From contig NC_135245.1 of NCBI RefSeq assembly GCF_947623445.1, positions 19,909,501 through 19,973,500 on the forward strand: a DNA stretch of 64,000 bases, read 5' to 3'. Made by a program: the position numbers and the translations under genes. This document shows positions 49,480 to 62,481 of this stretch, one piece after another. The stretch is from Clavelina lepadiformis. Lineage: Eukaryota > Chordata > Ascidiacea > Aplousobranchia > Clavelinidae. The notes below the pieces were generated by a model, which ran no database searches, had not been told where the DNA came from, and was given only the letters and a program-made list of their open reading frames with translations. Within the stretch, counting starts at the first letter, position 1; each line of letters opens with the position of its first letter.

Positions 49480-50772
49480 TAGGCCTACCATACGTCCTCT
49501 TTTAGGAGGATTTGTCCTCTTTTTTTAAGAAAAGTGAATGGTCCTACGAGGACGCTCGAAAATGCCCAAATGTCCTCTTTTTCGCATTTCGAGTTAGTTG
49601 CTTATACTTTCAACAAAACTTTTAGGCGAGACGTTGTATTTATTTCCAAAATATTACTGTAGCCATGAAACATGATGAATTGCTGGTTTAAAAAATGTTT
49701 TCCAACAAATTGCTCTACCAGCCCTACCTTCTTGATTGTTATTGCAAACATTGTTCGACGTTCTATGTAACATTTGGGCCTTTTAACATGCGAGGATCTG
49801 TCGCAATTTTTCTGGCACGAGTTCGAACTTAACAGACCGTAAAGAATGTAGCGCTAGTCGTCTCGACAAGTTCGTGGTTTCACATGCGCGGAGGGTGGGT
49901 TAAGTTCAAACTTGGGGTCTGTTAAGTTTAAACTTGCGCCAGAAAAATTGCAACAGAACCTCACATGTAAAAAGGCCCATTAATAAAGCAAAGGTGTGAG
50001 TTTTGTAGGCCTAGCCTACTATTAGTGTTACTTAGGGCTACCATACATCCTCTTTTCTAAAGAAAAATGAATTGTGCTCAAAGTATAGCCTACTGAAAAA
50101 TGTCAAAATGTCCACTTTTTTGCATTTTGTGCATTCTTGCTTATATTTTCAACACAATTATATTTTTATGTGACTTTTTGGGTCAAACGACAATTAACCG
50201 TGGGAAATTGACCGCGAACAAACTTACCGAGGACAACTGACCATGACGTAAATTTACCTAGAACCAACTGGCCTTAAACCATATTATTACTTTAATCATA
50301 TGATTTGAATAAACAACAATGCTAATATGCTTAAAAAATAAAAATAAAATGCGTAGCGTTTGATTTGTGTCGCCGGCCAGTTGACCACGACCAATTGTCA
50401 CCGGTGCATTTGTTCACGGTCAATTGACGTGATCCCGACTTTTTGGCATGAGGTCTAAGTCAAGTGACATTTCGGCGACAGCATGAGGTCTAACCATTTT
50501 TGTTATCATTGTTTTGATTTACACAACCATAAAAGCTAAATAAAGCTAAGCAATAACGCCAAAGAAATATACTGTGTTTTCTGATGAACTGTGGCAAAAG
50601 TATCCTTGTTTCAGAAAAGGACATAAAGATTTTGAAGCTGAATGCATTACTTGTGCATATGCGTATAGTTATCCAAAACATGTGATAAATTCTTTAAACG
50701 TAAAACTCTATTTTCATTGTACTAGCTGGCGAAATTGTCCTCCTTTTAGGCGATGAAAATATGGCAGGCCTA
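49480..50772. mobile_element. hAT-like element B, copy 5
   Basis: 1293 bp between GGATAAGG duplications (49472-49479 and 50773-50780). Confidence 0.85.
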
Positions 50773-51040
50773 GGATAAGGCAACAAAAAACAAACCTATT
50801 CAGTTCTGCATGTCATGACAAACATTTCTTGGAAATAGTTTCCTTCAGGGTAAGGTCGGATGTTGAAGCTATTGACAGATCCGAAGCGGACGCGAGGGCG
50901 TGAGGTTGAATCATGACATGAAACTCTGTCACTTCCTTGGCTGTGCTGGCATGATTTGGCTTTCGTTACAGATAGTTGTCTTCACTAGTCGAGAATGCTG
51001 CATTTTTAAGATGGATGATAAACAGCATTGATTTCTTTAA

Positions 51041-51594
51041 TCCTATTCTAACTAGGCTTGGCTTCTCCTGCACAATGTCACAGCAAAACGTGGCGTACAG
51101 TTGCATTGTTAGCTGTAGAAACTTGAAATTTGGTGACTTTTCCTAAAAAATGTTCGGCTATCTGTCCATGTTTGTTTGATAAAGTTGGATTTTGTAATTT
51201 TTAAGATATTGCGATATTTTCATAATTTTCCTCTGCTTTGCTCTGCTCTCCGCATTGAAGCGTATTACTCATTTACGCACCAATAACTCGACTAACTATT
51301 CTCTTTCGTTCTCATCTCGCGGTCAGCTGGTTTTCCGCACAGCGGGGACGCGGCATATCAAGAAGAATTTCTAGAAATGTGTCACTTTTAGAAATACTTA
51401 ATTTACACTAAATTCACTTTCTTTAGTTTTACAATTATGATGTATACAGGAAGCCAGATGATTTTTCTACTAACCTGTCAAAATCCGATCAGTTTACGAC
51501 GTATAGTTTTCTAGTAATTAACGATTGAAAATGTGTGTGCGGGGTCCGCCACACCTAGATTTTTAGTAAACTCGCGAGCCTGGTTAGGATAGGG
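51041..51594. mobile_element. piggyBac-type MITE, copy 3
   Basis: 554 bp between TTAA sites (51037-51040 and 51595-51598). The left end begins TCCTATTC instead of CCCTATTC. Confidence 0.92.
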
Positions 51595-51840
51595 TTAACG
51601 CTTGGTCTGCTGCTGCAGCACAAAGTTTTTGCATTGAGTTTTTCATCCAATCAAATTACATGAAACGAGATCAAGCTGCATTGAATAAGGGGCACAGAAC
51701 AAAAGTTAATGCAATTATATCGTAAAATACTTTTAAATGCTCAAGTTTGATACGAGACGTTGCTTGCCGAGTATGACGATGAAGGACAGAAACATAAAAA
51801 AGTTTGGGAGTTGTGAAAGCGATGTTTGTTTGTGATTTAT

Positions 51841-52013
51841 ACCATACTCGATTTAGGCCACTCCTCAAAGTTTTGCCAACAACGTACAGGTGGCTGACTA
51901 GAAGAAAAGCAAAGATAAAAACCTTAATTGAAATAATTTATGCAATTCAGCAGATTTTAGGCTCTTATAAGTGATAATTTGATCCATAGCAGAAGACACA
52001 TCGATCAAGCAAC
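51841..52013 (+). promoter_or_regulatory. Conserved promoter block of Ly6 gene 7
   Basis: Same block as before gene 4, TATA-like CTTATAAG at about 51964. Confidence 0.5.
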
Positions 52014-53566
52014 ATGAAGATTATTGTCGAAGTTGGACTTCTTCTTGCTTTTTTCTCCATTCAAGGTTTTTCAGGCTAAACAATTCTTTAAACATTTTAA
52101 TCAAGGTAAACGAAATTCATGAAAATTTTCCATTGTTAATAAAAATGCAGGATCAGCTATTCAATGCTATCAATGCCAATATGTATCGACTGCACCGGAC
52201 AACACATGTTATGGTCCTAGTGTAGGCGATCAGCATCTGTCAAGTTGCCCAACAGGACAAGATTATTGCTTAACTTCAGTCGCAAGTAAGTACGAATACG
52301 TGTGGTGGTAATCTAGATATAGACTGGTCAACCAAGACATAAGCTCACCAAAAACTAAATGTACCGAAAAAAGCAACAAGCAATCGCTGACTTAAAACTG
52401 ACAAGCAGCAAACTACAGTGGTTCTGTAGTGACAAGCGTTTTCCGAACCACAAGACATTATTATAGACACATAATTCATGGTTTTACCAAGCTCAAGATT
52501 TCGTCAACCGATAAAGCATTTCCTACTTTGCAGAGGCGAGCGCGTCGGGCATTGATGTGACCACAATTCTGAGACAATGTTCGCCGGTTACTGCCCAGTA
52601 CAATTGCCAAACCATTGCTGGAGTAAACGCGTGTCTCGATTTTTGTTCAGGAGGTGAGTTTGGAGAGCAGCAGCTCACCACTTGAATGCTGTTTTTGATT
52701 TCACGTTTATCCGACATTATCTTCAACCACCTTTCACAAATTTTTGCGCTTGGAAGAAACTAATTTCTGCTTTTATGACGTCAGAGGTGAAACAACCGTA
52801 AACTAGGTCATACTCGTTATAACAACAAAAAGAATTTTATTAAAATTAAGTGAGTTGCGTAATTTGTTTGCGGCGATTTACTGTAACTTGATCATTTTAC
52901 AAATATATTGATAACCACCTACAAATTGCACAAATAAAACGAATGCTTAATTTTACAAAATAAGTTGTCACAAATATTCTATATCTTCCTCGGGTTTAGA
53001 ATTAGATTGAGTAAAAAATTTGAAGCTAAGTTAAATGTTAATTTTTGCTGATCGAGTATCGTTTTCTTGCCAAGTGTTGCAAAACTTTGGATGTTAGAAC
53101 TGTTCATTTGTTAAACTGTCAGTTTCGGTTGTCGAGAAGGCGAAAAAAACCCACGTTAAAAAAAATTTCAAGCTCACTAGTTTGTATGACGTCATTTCTA
53201 GCGTCGCCACTTGTTTGTCACGAGCTGATGTTTCAATTTCTTCAGTATGTCCTTCTCAAATTCTTGCTAAATTTTTCAAAACAAATAAATTATTCATGTT
53301 AAATTAATTCAATTTACTTAGGAAATAGAAGTCATTGTTACGTAATCCCGCTTTGGTAAATATAAAATAAATCCACTTATGCTTTAGATGGCTGCAACAC
53401 TGGTAATGGCAACACTGGTAATGGCAACACTGGTAATGGCAACAGTGGTAATGGCAACAGTGGTAATGGCAACAGTGGTAATGGCAACAGTGGTTCACTG
53501 GTCCAAGCTTCTCTGTTCACTCTCATGCTGGCCATGGTCGGAGCTCTTGCGTTCATCAAGTGGTAA
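52014..53566 (+). CDS. Ly6/uPAR-type GPI-anchored protein, gene 7, long Asn/Gly stalk
   Basis: Exons 52014-52065, 52151-52285, 52534-52653 and 53388-53566 (161 aa), phase-1 introns, intact donors. Signal peptide MKIIVEVGLLLAFFSIQ. Ten cysteines from AIQCYQCQYVS to LDFCSGDGCN. Exon 4 has six five-residue repeats (NGNTG or NGNSG) where genes 4 and 6 have one copy. GPI tail LFTLMLAMVGALAFIKW. TGACGTCA in intron 3 at 53187. A hAT MITE (53714-53929) sits in the 3' UTR before AATAAA at 53957. Confidence 0.88.
53396..53494 (+). repeat. 15-bp coding minisatellite in gene 7 exon 4
   Basis: Six 15-bp units after a partial one, each coding NGN(T/S)G. The first units carry ACT (Thr) and the last four AGT (Ser), so the array grew in at least two steps. 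Frame-neutral. Different unit length from the gene 1 array, so the two expansions are independent. Confidence 0.9.
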
Positions 53567-53713
53567 CAAAGTTGTGTGATTCACGCCCGCATGATGTCTC
53601 TGTCACGATTAATTATATTAGCAGTGTGTGTGTATTTTGCATCCAGAGATTTGTTTGCGTTAACTAGAAATATCTTCTGTGTAAGTTACGATGTTTTATG
53701 ATAGCATGTAAAT

Positions 53714-53929
53714 CAGCGGTTCTTAAACTTTTTTGAGCGCGACCCAAATCTGAGTTTCATGATCACCTCACGACCCAAACCGATGTCGCGACCCATTTTA
53801 ATGTCCTATAGACCTATATTATATTATATTAACCTATGTCGCGACCCACCTATGTCACTATGTCGCGACCCATTTTCTGACCCTCCGCGACCCATGTTTG
53901 GGTCGCGACCCATACTTTAAGAACCCCTG
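53714..53929. mobile_element. hAT-type MITE, family C, in gene 7 3' UTR
   Basis: 216 bp. Ends CAGCGGTTCTTAAA and TTTAAGAACCCCTG. Perfect 8-bp duplication ATGTAAAT (53706-53713 and 53930-53937). Other modules show the empty site ATGTAAATGAACGG. The interior repeats GTCGCGACCCA. It lies between the stop codon and the AATAAA, so it is probably transcribed. Confidence 0.93.
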
Positions 53930-54805
53930 ATGTAAATGAACGGTATATAACCTAACAATAAATCATTTCACCAATACAAGTTGATCACAATTTTACCAAG
54001 TTATTTGAAGAGGTGACGTTTAGTTTGCCGGCGGAACCATCAGTATCAGTATCAGCATCAGTATCTTTTCTTCTATGTTTGCTCTTTAAAAATTCCCGTC
54101 CTGGGTCTTTCTATTTTTGAGCGGATCAGTCATCGGTATAATTGCTTCAAACCTTTATAATTTCAATTTCGTGTTAACACGAATATCGCTCTCTTTAAAG
54201 TTCAAAGGTTAGATCCATTCTTTTTAACGAAGTGACCATTTCACCGGAAGCAGATCAGGGAGTTGTTGTTAAAGATAGGCGGTTAGGTACGAAGAATGGC
54301 GATGCAAGAAGTTAATTTAAGCTATTTCGGATTTAATTGAATTACATTTAGATTAGAAAGTAGATTTAGGTTTGGTTCAAGTTGCTATGCTATAAAATTT
54401 AAGTTACTTTAACAAGAAACTATGAAAGATAGCTTCGAACGCACGATTTTTTTCCGGTGACATAGTAGCAGTCTATTTAGAAATAAGTATAAATGTCCCA
54501 GTCCAGTATGTTTGGAACAGGTTCTATCCTGTTGCTCACTTCATTTCGTGGTGATGGCGTAAGATAAATTTACAATTTGAAATGCTGTATCAACTCAACC
54601 AACCAGTGAATAGCAAGATATTACCACAACTGACAACAATACACTGGATTTGGTCGCATTCCTTTGGTTTTTTCTTAACTTCTTATCTAATTAGATCAAA
54701 TTATTGCTATAAATGCCACTTAGGAGCGCGATTTGTACAGACGGCGTTTCATAATATAACATTATATTATGCATAGTTATCATATGTGTGAGACAATATT
54801 CTCTA

Positions 54806-55608
54806 AGGTACCTGTACCGAATAAGCCCCGGTCCCTAATAAGGCCCATTGCTCATATTTCGCAAACCCGTGCAAATAAATGAAAGATTTTGTCCCTACAT
54901 AAAAACTAATATAAATTCATGATGGTTTACCAGATTTCATCCTTGTCACGTGATCAACCGATTCGCTAGAGCACAAAAAAACAATTATATTTGCAGTTAA
55001 GATGGTTTTGTTAATTTAGAAAAAACTTAAGTGAGAATTTGGCCGGTTAAATGAACTGCTGTCAGTCGGATGAAATTTTCATGTAACAACCAACTTAGTA
55101 TTGAAAAGGATAATGCACTTTTTTTCGCTAAACTTTTTCTGATGATAAAAATGTGACATTTTTTTCGTGGATGCCATATACGCCTAATAAGGCCCATACA
55201 AGATGCTTGGCTAATTGATGTCTGCAGACTTCGAGAGTGGTTCCACTCATCAGTTGACAAATTTTTACAGTTACTTTGATGCGCCTAGTGGAATCTTTTT
55301 AAATGTTTGTACAACTTAAAATGTGAAATTTTTAATAATGTTATATGTTGTCTATTACTATGTTTTGAATCAAAATACTCACAAAATTGGTGGGCCTTAT
55401 TAGGAGCATAACATTTTTTGGAATTTTTAATTTCTTTATAAAAATTTTTGGGGGGTTGTCAGTTATTGTGGTTTTAATATGTTGTAGTCACTAATAGAAT
55501 CTAAGATACCCTCACTAATAGAATACGATTTTTCAGTCTATTCTCATTCATGGTTCTTGAGTTATTTTCAAAAAAGTGTTAGGTGGGCCTTATTCAGTAC
55601 AGGTACCT
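54806..55608. mobile_element. Tc1/mariner-type MITE
   Basis: 803 bp. Inverted ends AGGTACCTGTACCGAATAAG and CTTATTCAGTACAGGTACCT, TA duplicated on each side (54804-54805 and 55609-55610). Empty sites in the other modules read TTCTTTAGATACGG or TTCTCTAAATACGG. Short frames inside are not recognised as transposase. Unique to the gene 7 module, so younger than that duplication. Confidence 0.85.
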
Positions 55609-55613
55609 TAGAT

Positions 55614-56342
55614 ACGGTTTGGTCTGCTGGATTGTTTGTGGCGTATCATAACAAATCTTCATTTACTGTAAAGGTAGCTCCGGTGTCAATCAGAGCAAAC
55701 GCTGAACTCTCATCAATATTTATGTTGACATACTTACGCTATTGATAGGACGTCGATTGTTTGTCGCATGTTGTTGTTGACAACGTCGATTGATGTGATC
55801 ACAATCTCACAGTTACAGCAAAACACTGAAGTCTTCTTCTCTCTTCTCAAGGCTCCCTTGCTGTCTTCATTTCGCTTCGCAGCTGGAAATTTCGTCTTGA
55901 AGTTTTTCGGCTGTTTTTTTTTAATTCGGCTACATCCTGGTGAGTGGTGATATCTCGTCACCGCTGCCACTTCTGACGACATTATACGTGGTTCAAGATG
56001 CATCCGTTCTGCGTTATCAATAGCGTTCTTTGCGGTGGGTTAAATACCCGGTTATGAATATTTAGAGTTATCGTGTAAGATCTGAAACGCTTGCTGACAA
56101 TTTCTCAGTTATACAGCACACTACTGCGCCTTTCATGTTGGTCGTCGTTTGGACAAGCCACTGTTCACAGCTGGGCTAAAGTTTCCAGAAAGCTTCTCAA
56201 GGATTTGTGGAAATCTTGGGTGCGCTGGTAGAGCTGTTGCATGACATGCTTTTTGTGAACGTGTTCCTGACGCTGTATCTTTGTCTTGTTGAATGACTTC
56301 GTCGTAGCTGAGCTCGTAGAGTTCTTTACGACCATTGTACAT
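55614..56342 (-). mobile_element. Broken gag/protease-like retroelement fossil, copy 4
   Basis: Copy of the fossil at 28360-29095, cut off from the rest of its module by the Tc1/mariner-type MITE. Broken. Confidence 0.45.
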
Positions 56343-56418
56343 GGATGAATCTCATGAATTTCATATCTGATGAATCTCATATCTCCTAGCAAACTTTGTA
56401 CACGTAAAGTATGATGTA

Positions 56419-56909
56419 AATTCCTGACGGCTTCTGAGACAAGTTTCGGTTGAATATTTCCAAATTCATTGCTAGGCTTTCAATAATAAAATCAAATACT
56501 AGCTCAGTAAATTGCAGTACAAAATGATTTGGATGAATTGAAACGTCTGGATCTGTTTCTGGTCACGTACATTGATGTTAACCTCACAGAAAATCATGTT
56601 TAAAACATATTAATATAATCTGTTTGGATCAAACTGCGCAAGTTTCTTTAAAGTCTTTTCAAATTACATGAAACGCGAAATCAAGTTGCGTTGAATCGGG
56701 CACAGAACAAAAGTTAATGCAGTTATATTGTGAAATACTTTCAAATGCTCAAGTTTGTTACGAGACGTTGCCAAGCATGACGATGAAGGACAGAAATATA
56801 AAAAAGTTTGAGAATTGTGAAAGCGATGTTTGTTTGTGATCTATACCATACATTTTTTTAGCTTTCATATTTGTAACTTTAGCTTTATTTTAGCATTTAT
56901 TCACATACT
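56419..56909. repeat. A-repeat copy 11, 5'-truncated
   Basis: Same truncated form as copies 3, 5 and 8. Confidence 0.75.
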
Positions 56910-57360
56910 GCAGAAAAAATATCAAATGACAAATGAATCACGATTCACGTGATGCCGGGCGGGTGGGTTAGTTTCATTCGATCAATGATCTCGACTTGAA
57001 CATTTAGTTTCGAACAGAAACCAGACTTATCACGATTTGCGTCACAAGACTCGATCATATCCGACAAAACGTAAAATAAATTAACTCTTGAAAGCTTCAA
57101 AATAAATCGGGAAATTCCTGATGCTGTCTGAGACCAGTTTCGGTTGAATATTTCCAAATCAATTGCCTTTAATATTGAAATAAAATATTAGCTCAGTAAA
57201 TTGCAGTACAAAATCATTTGGATGAATTGAAACATGTGGATCAGTTTTTGGTCACGTACATTGATGTTAACCTCACATAAAATCATGTTTAAAACATATT
57301 AATAATCTGTTTGGATGAAACCGCGCAAGTTTTTTGAAAGTACAAACAACGTGGATAAGG

Positions 57361-58917
57361 TAGGCCTACCATCAATGTTCCCTCTAAGCTGCGCGCGTGC
57401 GCAAATGCGCACTGCTGACACGGGCTCCGCGCACAGAAAATCTGTGCTGCGCACAAGAAAAAAGCATCCAACCTGAATCGAAAATAAAATAAACGCATAA
57501 TAATGGCCACAGTGCGCACGTGGAACGTTTGATGTTGCTCACAGTGGTCCAAGGGACCGCTCAGGGAGTTAGTGTGTTTGCTCAGACTCGTGAAAAATTA
57601 GAGGGAACATTGCCTACCATACGTCCTCTTTTAGGAGGATTTGTCCTCTTTTTTCAAGAAAAGTGAATGGTCCTCCGAGGACGCTCAAAAATGCCCAAAT
57701 GTCCTCTTTTTTCGCATTTCGAGTTAGTTGCTTATACTTTCAACAAAACTTTTAGGCGAGACGTTGTATTTATTTCCAAAATATTACTGTAGCCATGAAA
57801 CATGATGAATTGCTGGTTTAAAAAATTTTTTCCAACAAATTGCCCTACCAGCCCTACCTTCTTGATTGTTATTGCAAACATTGTTCGACGTTCTCTGTAA
57901 CATTTGGGCTTTTTAACATGCGAGGATCTGTCGCAATTTTTCTGGCACGAGTTCGAACTTAACAGACCGTAAAGAATGTAGCGCTAGTCGTCTCGACAAG
58001 TTCGTGGTTTCACATGCGCGGAGGGTGGGTTAAGTTCAAAGTTGGGGTCTGTTAAGTTTAAACTTGCGCCAGAAAAATTGCAACAGAACCTCACATGTAA
58101 AAAGGCCCATTAATAAAGCAAAGGTGTGAGTTTTGTAGGCCTAGCCTACTATTAGTGTTACTTAGGGCTACCATATATCTTCTTTTCTAAATAAAAATGA
58201 ATTGTGCTCAAAGTATAGCCTACTGAAAAATGTCAAAATGTCCTCTTTTTTGCATTTTGTGCTTTCTTGCTTATATTTTCAACACAATTATATTTTTATG
58301 TGACTTTTTGGGTCAAACGACAATTAACCATGGGAAATTGACCGCGAACAAACTCACCGAGGACAACTGACCGGGGGACAACTGACCATGACGTAAATTT
58401 ACCTAGAACCAACTGACCTTAAATCATATTGTTACTTTAATCATACAATTTGAATAAACAACAATGCTAATATGCTTAAAAAATAAAAATAAAATGCGTA
58501 GCGTTTGTTTTGTGTCGCCGGCCAGTTGACCACGACCAATTGTCACCGGTGCATTTGTTCACGGTCAATTGACGTGATCCCGACTTTTTGGCATGAGGCC
58601 TAAGTCAAGTGACATTTCGGCGACAGCATGAGGTCTAACCATTTTTTTTATCATTGTTTTGATTTCGACAACCATAAAAGCTAAATAAAGCTAGGCAGTA
58701 ACGCCAAAGAAATATACTGTGTTTTCTGATGAACTGTGGCAAAAGTATCCTTGTTTCAGAAAAGGACATAAAGATTTTGAAGCTGAATGCATTACTTGTG
58801 CATATACGTATAGTTATCCAAAACATGTGATAAATTCTTTAAACGTAAAACTCTATTTTCATTGCACTAGCTGGCGAAATTGTCCTCCTTTTAGGCGATG
58901 AAAATATGGTAGGCCTA
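57361..58917. mobile_element. hAT-like element B, copy 6
   Basis: 1557 bp including the nested MITE A, between GGATAAGG duplications (57353-57360 and 58918-58925). Confidence 0.85.
57373..57612. mobile_element. hAT-type MITE, family A, copy 3, nested in element B
   Basis: 240 bp, perfect 8-bp duplication CCTACCAT (57365-57372 and 57613-57620), same insertion as at 30126-30365. Confidence 0.93.
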
Positions 58918-59917
58918 GGATAAGGCAACAAAAAATAAACCTATTCAGTTCTGCATGTCTTGAAAAACGTTTCTTGGAAATAGTTTCCTTCAGGGTAAGA
59001 TCGGATGTTGAAGCTATTGACAGATCCGAAGCGGACGCGAGGGCGTGAGGTTGAATCATGACATGAAACTCTGTCACTTCCTTGGCTGTGCTGGCATGAT
59101 TTGGCTTTCGTTACAGATAATTGTCTTCACCAGTCGAGAATGCTGCTTTTGTAAGATGGATGATAAACAGCCTTGATTTCTTTAACACTTGGTCTGCTGC
59201 TGCAGCACAAAGTTTTTGCATTGAGTTTTTCATCCATTCATATTACATGAAACGTGAGATCAAGTTGCGTTGAATCGGGCACACAACAAAAGTTAATGCA
59301 ATTATATTGTGAAATACTTTTAAATGCTCAAGTTTGTTACGAGACGTTGCCGAGTATGACGATGAAGGACAGAAACATAAAAAAGTTTGAGAGTTGTGAA
59401 AGCGATGTTTGTTTGTGATCTATACCATACATTTTTTTAGCTTTCATATTAGTAACTTTAGCTTTATTTTAGCATTTATTCACATACTGCAGAAAAAATA
59501 TCAAATGACAAATAAATCACGATTCACGTGATGCAGGGCGGGGTAGTTTGTTTGCGAAATAATCACGACTTGAACATTTAGTTTCGAATAGAAACCAGAC
59601 TTATCACGATTTGCGTCACAAGACTCGATCATATCAGACAAAACGTAAAATAAATTAACTCTTGAAAGCTTCAAAATAAATCGGGAAATTCCTGATGCTG
59701 TCTGAGACCAGTTTCGGTTGAATATTTCCAAATCAATTGCCTTTAATATTGAAATAAAATATTAGCTCAGTAAATTGCAGTACAAAATCCTTTGGATGAA
59801 TTGAAACATGTGGATCAGTTTTTGGTCACGTACATTGATGTTAACCTCACATAAAATCATGTTTAAAACATATTAATAATCTGTTTGGATGAAACTGCAC
59901 AAGTTTTTTGAAAGTAC

Positions 59918-60451
59918 TGTGGCGAAATAATATTTCGCACTATTGTTTGTTTGTTTTTCGTGCATCTTCCCACGCTTTTGTTTACTTAAGTTATCAGTTA
60001 ACTTTTATTCTGTTTGTTGTTTCTCTTGATGATCTGATTTTATCGATTTCGCTTGTCCACTGTTTTTTCACATTGTTTATACCGCCTCAAGTGTTTCGAT
60101 GTGGTCCAGTGCAGATTCATACGTGTCCTGTTTTCGGTTGGTCTCCCGTAGGGCTTCAGGCGAGGGAGGTGAGCTGGCGAGAAAATCGTGGCTTTCATGG
60201 CAGTCGTGGTATGGGCGTTTAGGAAGAGGACCTTTCGTGTTTGTTGGTCACTCAGAACTGCCCTAGTTGCTTTATTATATTTTACCACTTTATTGTAAAA
60301 CGTGTGCACCGAAAGTCCAGCCCCAAAAGCAAAAGCGGAGTGTTTTTATCTGTTATCGAAATACAATCGGACTTTATTAAAAGAGGCTTGTTGGCTTTGA
60401 GTGGGCCGTGAAAGCAGTGGAGAAGGACCTGGCAATAGAAAATCTGTAACA
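59918..60451. mobile_element. Solo LTR, copy 3
   Basis: 534 bp at the same site as copies 1 and 2, flanked by GTAC. Confidence 0.8.
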
Positions 60452-60472
60452 GTACAAACAACGTGGATAAGG

Positions 60473-61659
60473 TAGGCCTACCATACGTCCTCTTTTAGGA
60501 GGATTTGTCCTCTTTTTTTAAGAAAAGTGAATGGTCCTACGAGGACGCTCGAAAATGCCCAAATGTCCTCTTTTTCGCATTTCGAGTTAGTTGCTTATAC
60601 TTTCAACAAAACTTTTAGGCGAGACGTTGTATTTATTTCCAAAATATTACTGTAGCCATGAAACATGATGAATTGCTGGTTTAAAAAATGTTTTCCAACA
60701 AATTGCTCTACCAGCCCTACCTTCTTGATTGTTATTGCAAACATTGTTCGACGTTCTCTGTAACATTTGGGCTTTTTGATGTTGAGTTAAGTTCAAACTT
60801 GGGGTCTGTTAAGTTTAAACTTGCGCCAGAAAAATTGCAACAGAACCTCACATGTAAAAAGGCCCATTAATAAAGCAAAGGTGTGAGTTTTGTAGGCCTA
60901 GCCTACTATTAGTGTTACTTAGGGCTACCATATATCTTCTTTTCTAAATAAAAATGAATTGTGCTCAAAGTATAGCCTACTGAAAAATGTCAAAATGTCC
61001 ACTTTTTTGCATTTTGTGCATTCTTGCTTATATTTTCAACACAATTATATTTTTATGTGACTTTTTGGGTCAAACGACAATTAACCGTGGGAAATTGACC
61101 GCGAACAAACTCACCGAGGACAACTGACCATGACGTAAATTTACCTAGAACCAACTGACCTTAAACCATATTATTACTTTAATCATATAATTTGAATAAA
61201 CAACCATGCTAATATGCTTAAAAAATAAAAATCAAATGCGTAGCGTTTGTTTTGTGTCGCCGGCCAGTTGACCACGACCAATTGTCACCGGTGCATTTGT
61301 TCACGGTCAATTGACGTGATCCCGACTTTTTGGCATGAGGTCTAAGTCAAGTGACATTTCGGCGACAGCATGAGGTCTAACCATTTTTGTTATCATTGTT
61401 TTGATTTACACAACCATAAAAGCTAAATAAAGCTAGGCAGTAACGCCAAAGAAATATACTGTGTTTTCTGATGAACTGTGGCAAAAGTATCCTTGTTTCA
61501 GAAAAGGACGTAATGATTTTGAAGCTGAATGCATTACTTGTGCATATACGTATAGTTATCCAAAACATGTGATAAATTCTTTAAACGTAAAACTCTATTT
61601 TCATTGCACTAGCTGGCGAAATTGTCCTCCTTTTAGGCGATGAAAATATGGTAGGCCTA
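60473..61659. mobile_element. hAT-like element B, copy 7, internally shortened
   Basis: 1187 bp between GGATAAGG duplications (60465-60472 and 61660-61667). Most of the left arm of the internal foldback is missing near 60775. Confidence 0.85.
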
Positions 61660-61927
61660 GGATAAGGCAACAAAAAATAAACCTATTCAGTTCTGCATGT
61701 CATGACAAACATTTCTTGGAAATAGTTTCCTTCAGGGTAAGATCGGATGTTGAAGCTATTGACAGATCCGAAGCGGACGCGAGGGCGTGAGGTTGAATCA
61801 TGACATGAAACTCTGTCATTTCCTTGGCTGTGCTGGCATGATTTGGCTTTCGTTACAGATAGTTGTCTTCACTAGTCGAGAATGCTGCATTTGTAAGATG
61901 GATGATAAACAGCATTGATTTCTTTAA

Positions 61928-62481
61928 CCCTATTCTAACTAGGCTTGGCTTCTCCTGCACAATGTCACAGCAAAACGTGGCGTACAGTTGCATTGTTAGC
62001 TGTAGAAACTTGAAATTTGGTGACTTTTCCTAAAAAATGTTCGGCTATCTGTCCATGTTTGTTTGATAAAGTTGGATTTTGTAATTTTTAAGATATTGCG
62101 ATATTTTCATAATTTTCCTCTGCTTTGCTCTGCTCTCCGCATTGAAGCGTATTACTCATTTACGCACCAATAACTCGACTAACTATTCTCTTTCGTTCTC
62201 ATCTCGCGGTCAGCTGGTTTTCCGCACAGCGGGGACGCGGCATATCAAGAAGAATTTCTAGAAATGTGTCACTTTGAGAAATACTTAATTTACACTAAAT
62301 TCACTTTCTTTAGTTTTACAATTATGATGTATACAGGAAGCCAGCAGATTTTTCTACTAACCTGTCAAAATCCGATCAGTTTACGACGTATAGTTTTCTA
62401 GTAATTAACGATTGAAAATGTGTGTGCGGGGTCGGCCACACCTAGATTTTCAGTAAACTCGCGAGCCTGGTTAGGATAGGG
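61928..62481. mobile_element. piggyBac-type MITE, copy 4
   Basis: 554 bp between TTAA sites (61924-61927 and 62482-62485). Confidence 0.92.

Larger units (their letters stand above)
48497..51840. repeat. A-repeat copy 10, with solo LTR, element B and piggyBac-type MITE
   Basis: Counterpart of copy 7 with the same three insertions in the same order. Confidence 0.8.
53567..56418. repeat. 3' module copy 4 (after gene 7), with two insertions
   Basis: Same module as after genes 4-6, enlarged by a hAT MITE (53714-53929) and a Tc1/mariner-type MITE (54806-55608). Confidence 0.8.
56910..59488. repeat. A-repeat copy 12, with hAT-like element B inserted
   Basis: Counterpart of copies 6 and 9. Its element B carries the nested MITE A. 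piggyBac site empty (near 59184). Confidence 0.8.

Noticed and set aside
55027-55260. 77-codon minus-strand frame inside the Tc1/mariner-type MITE
   Set aside because: No recognisable transposase motif; present once.
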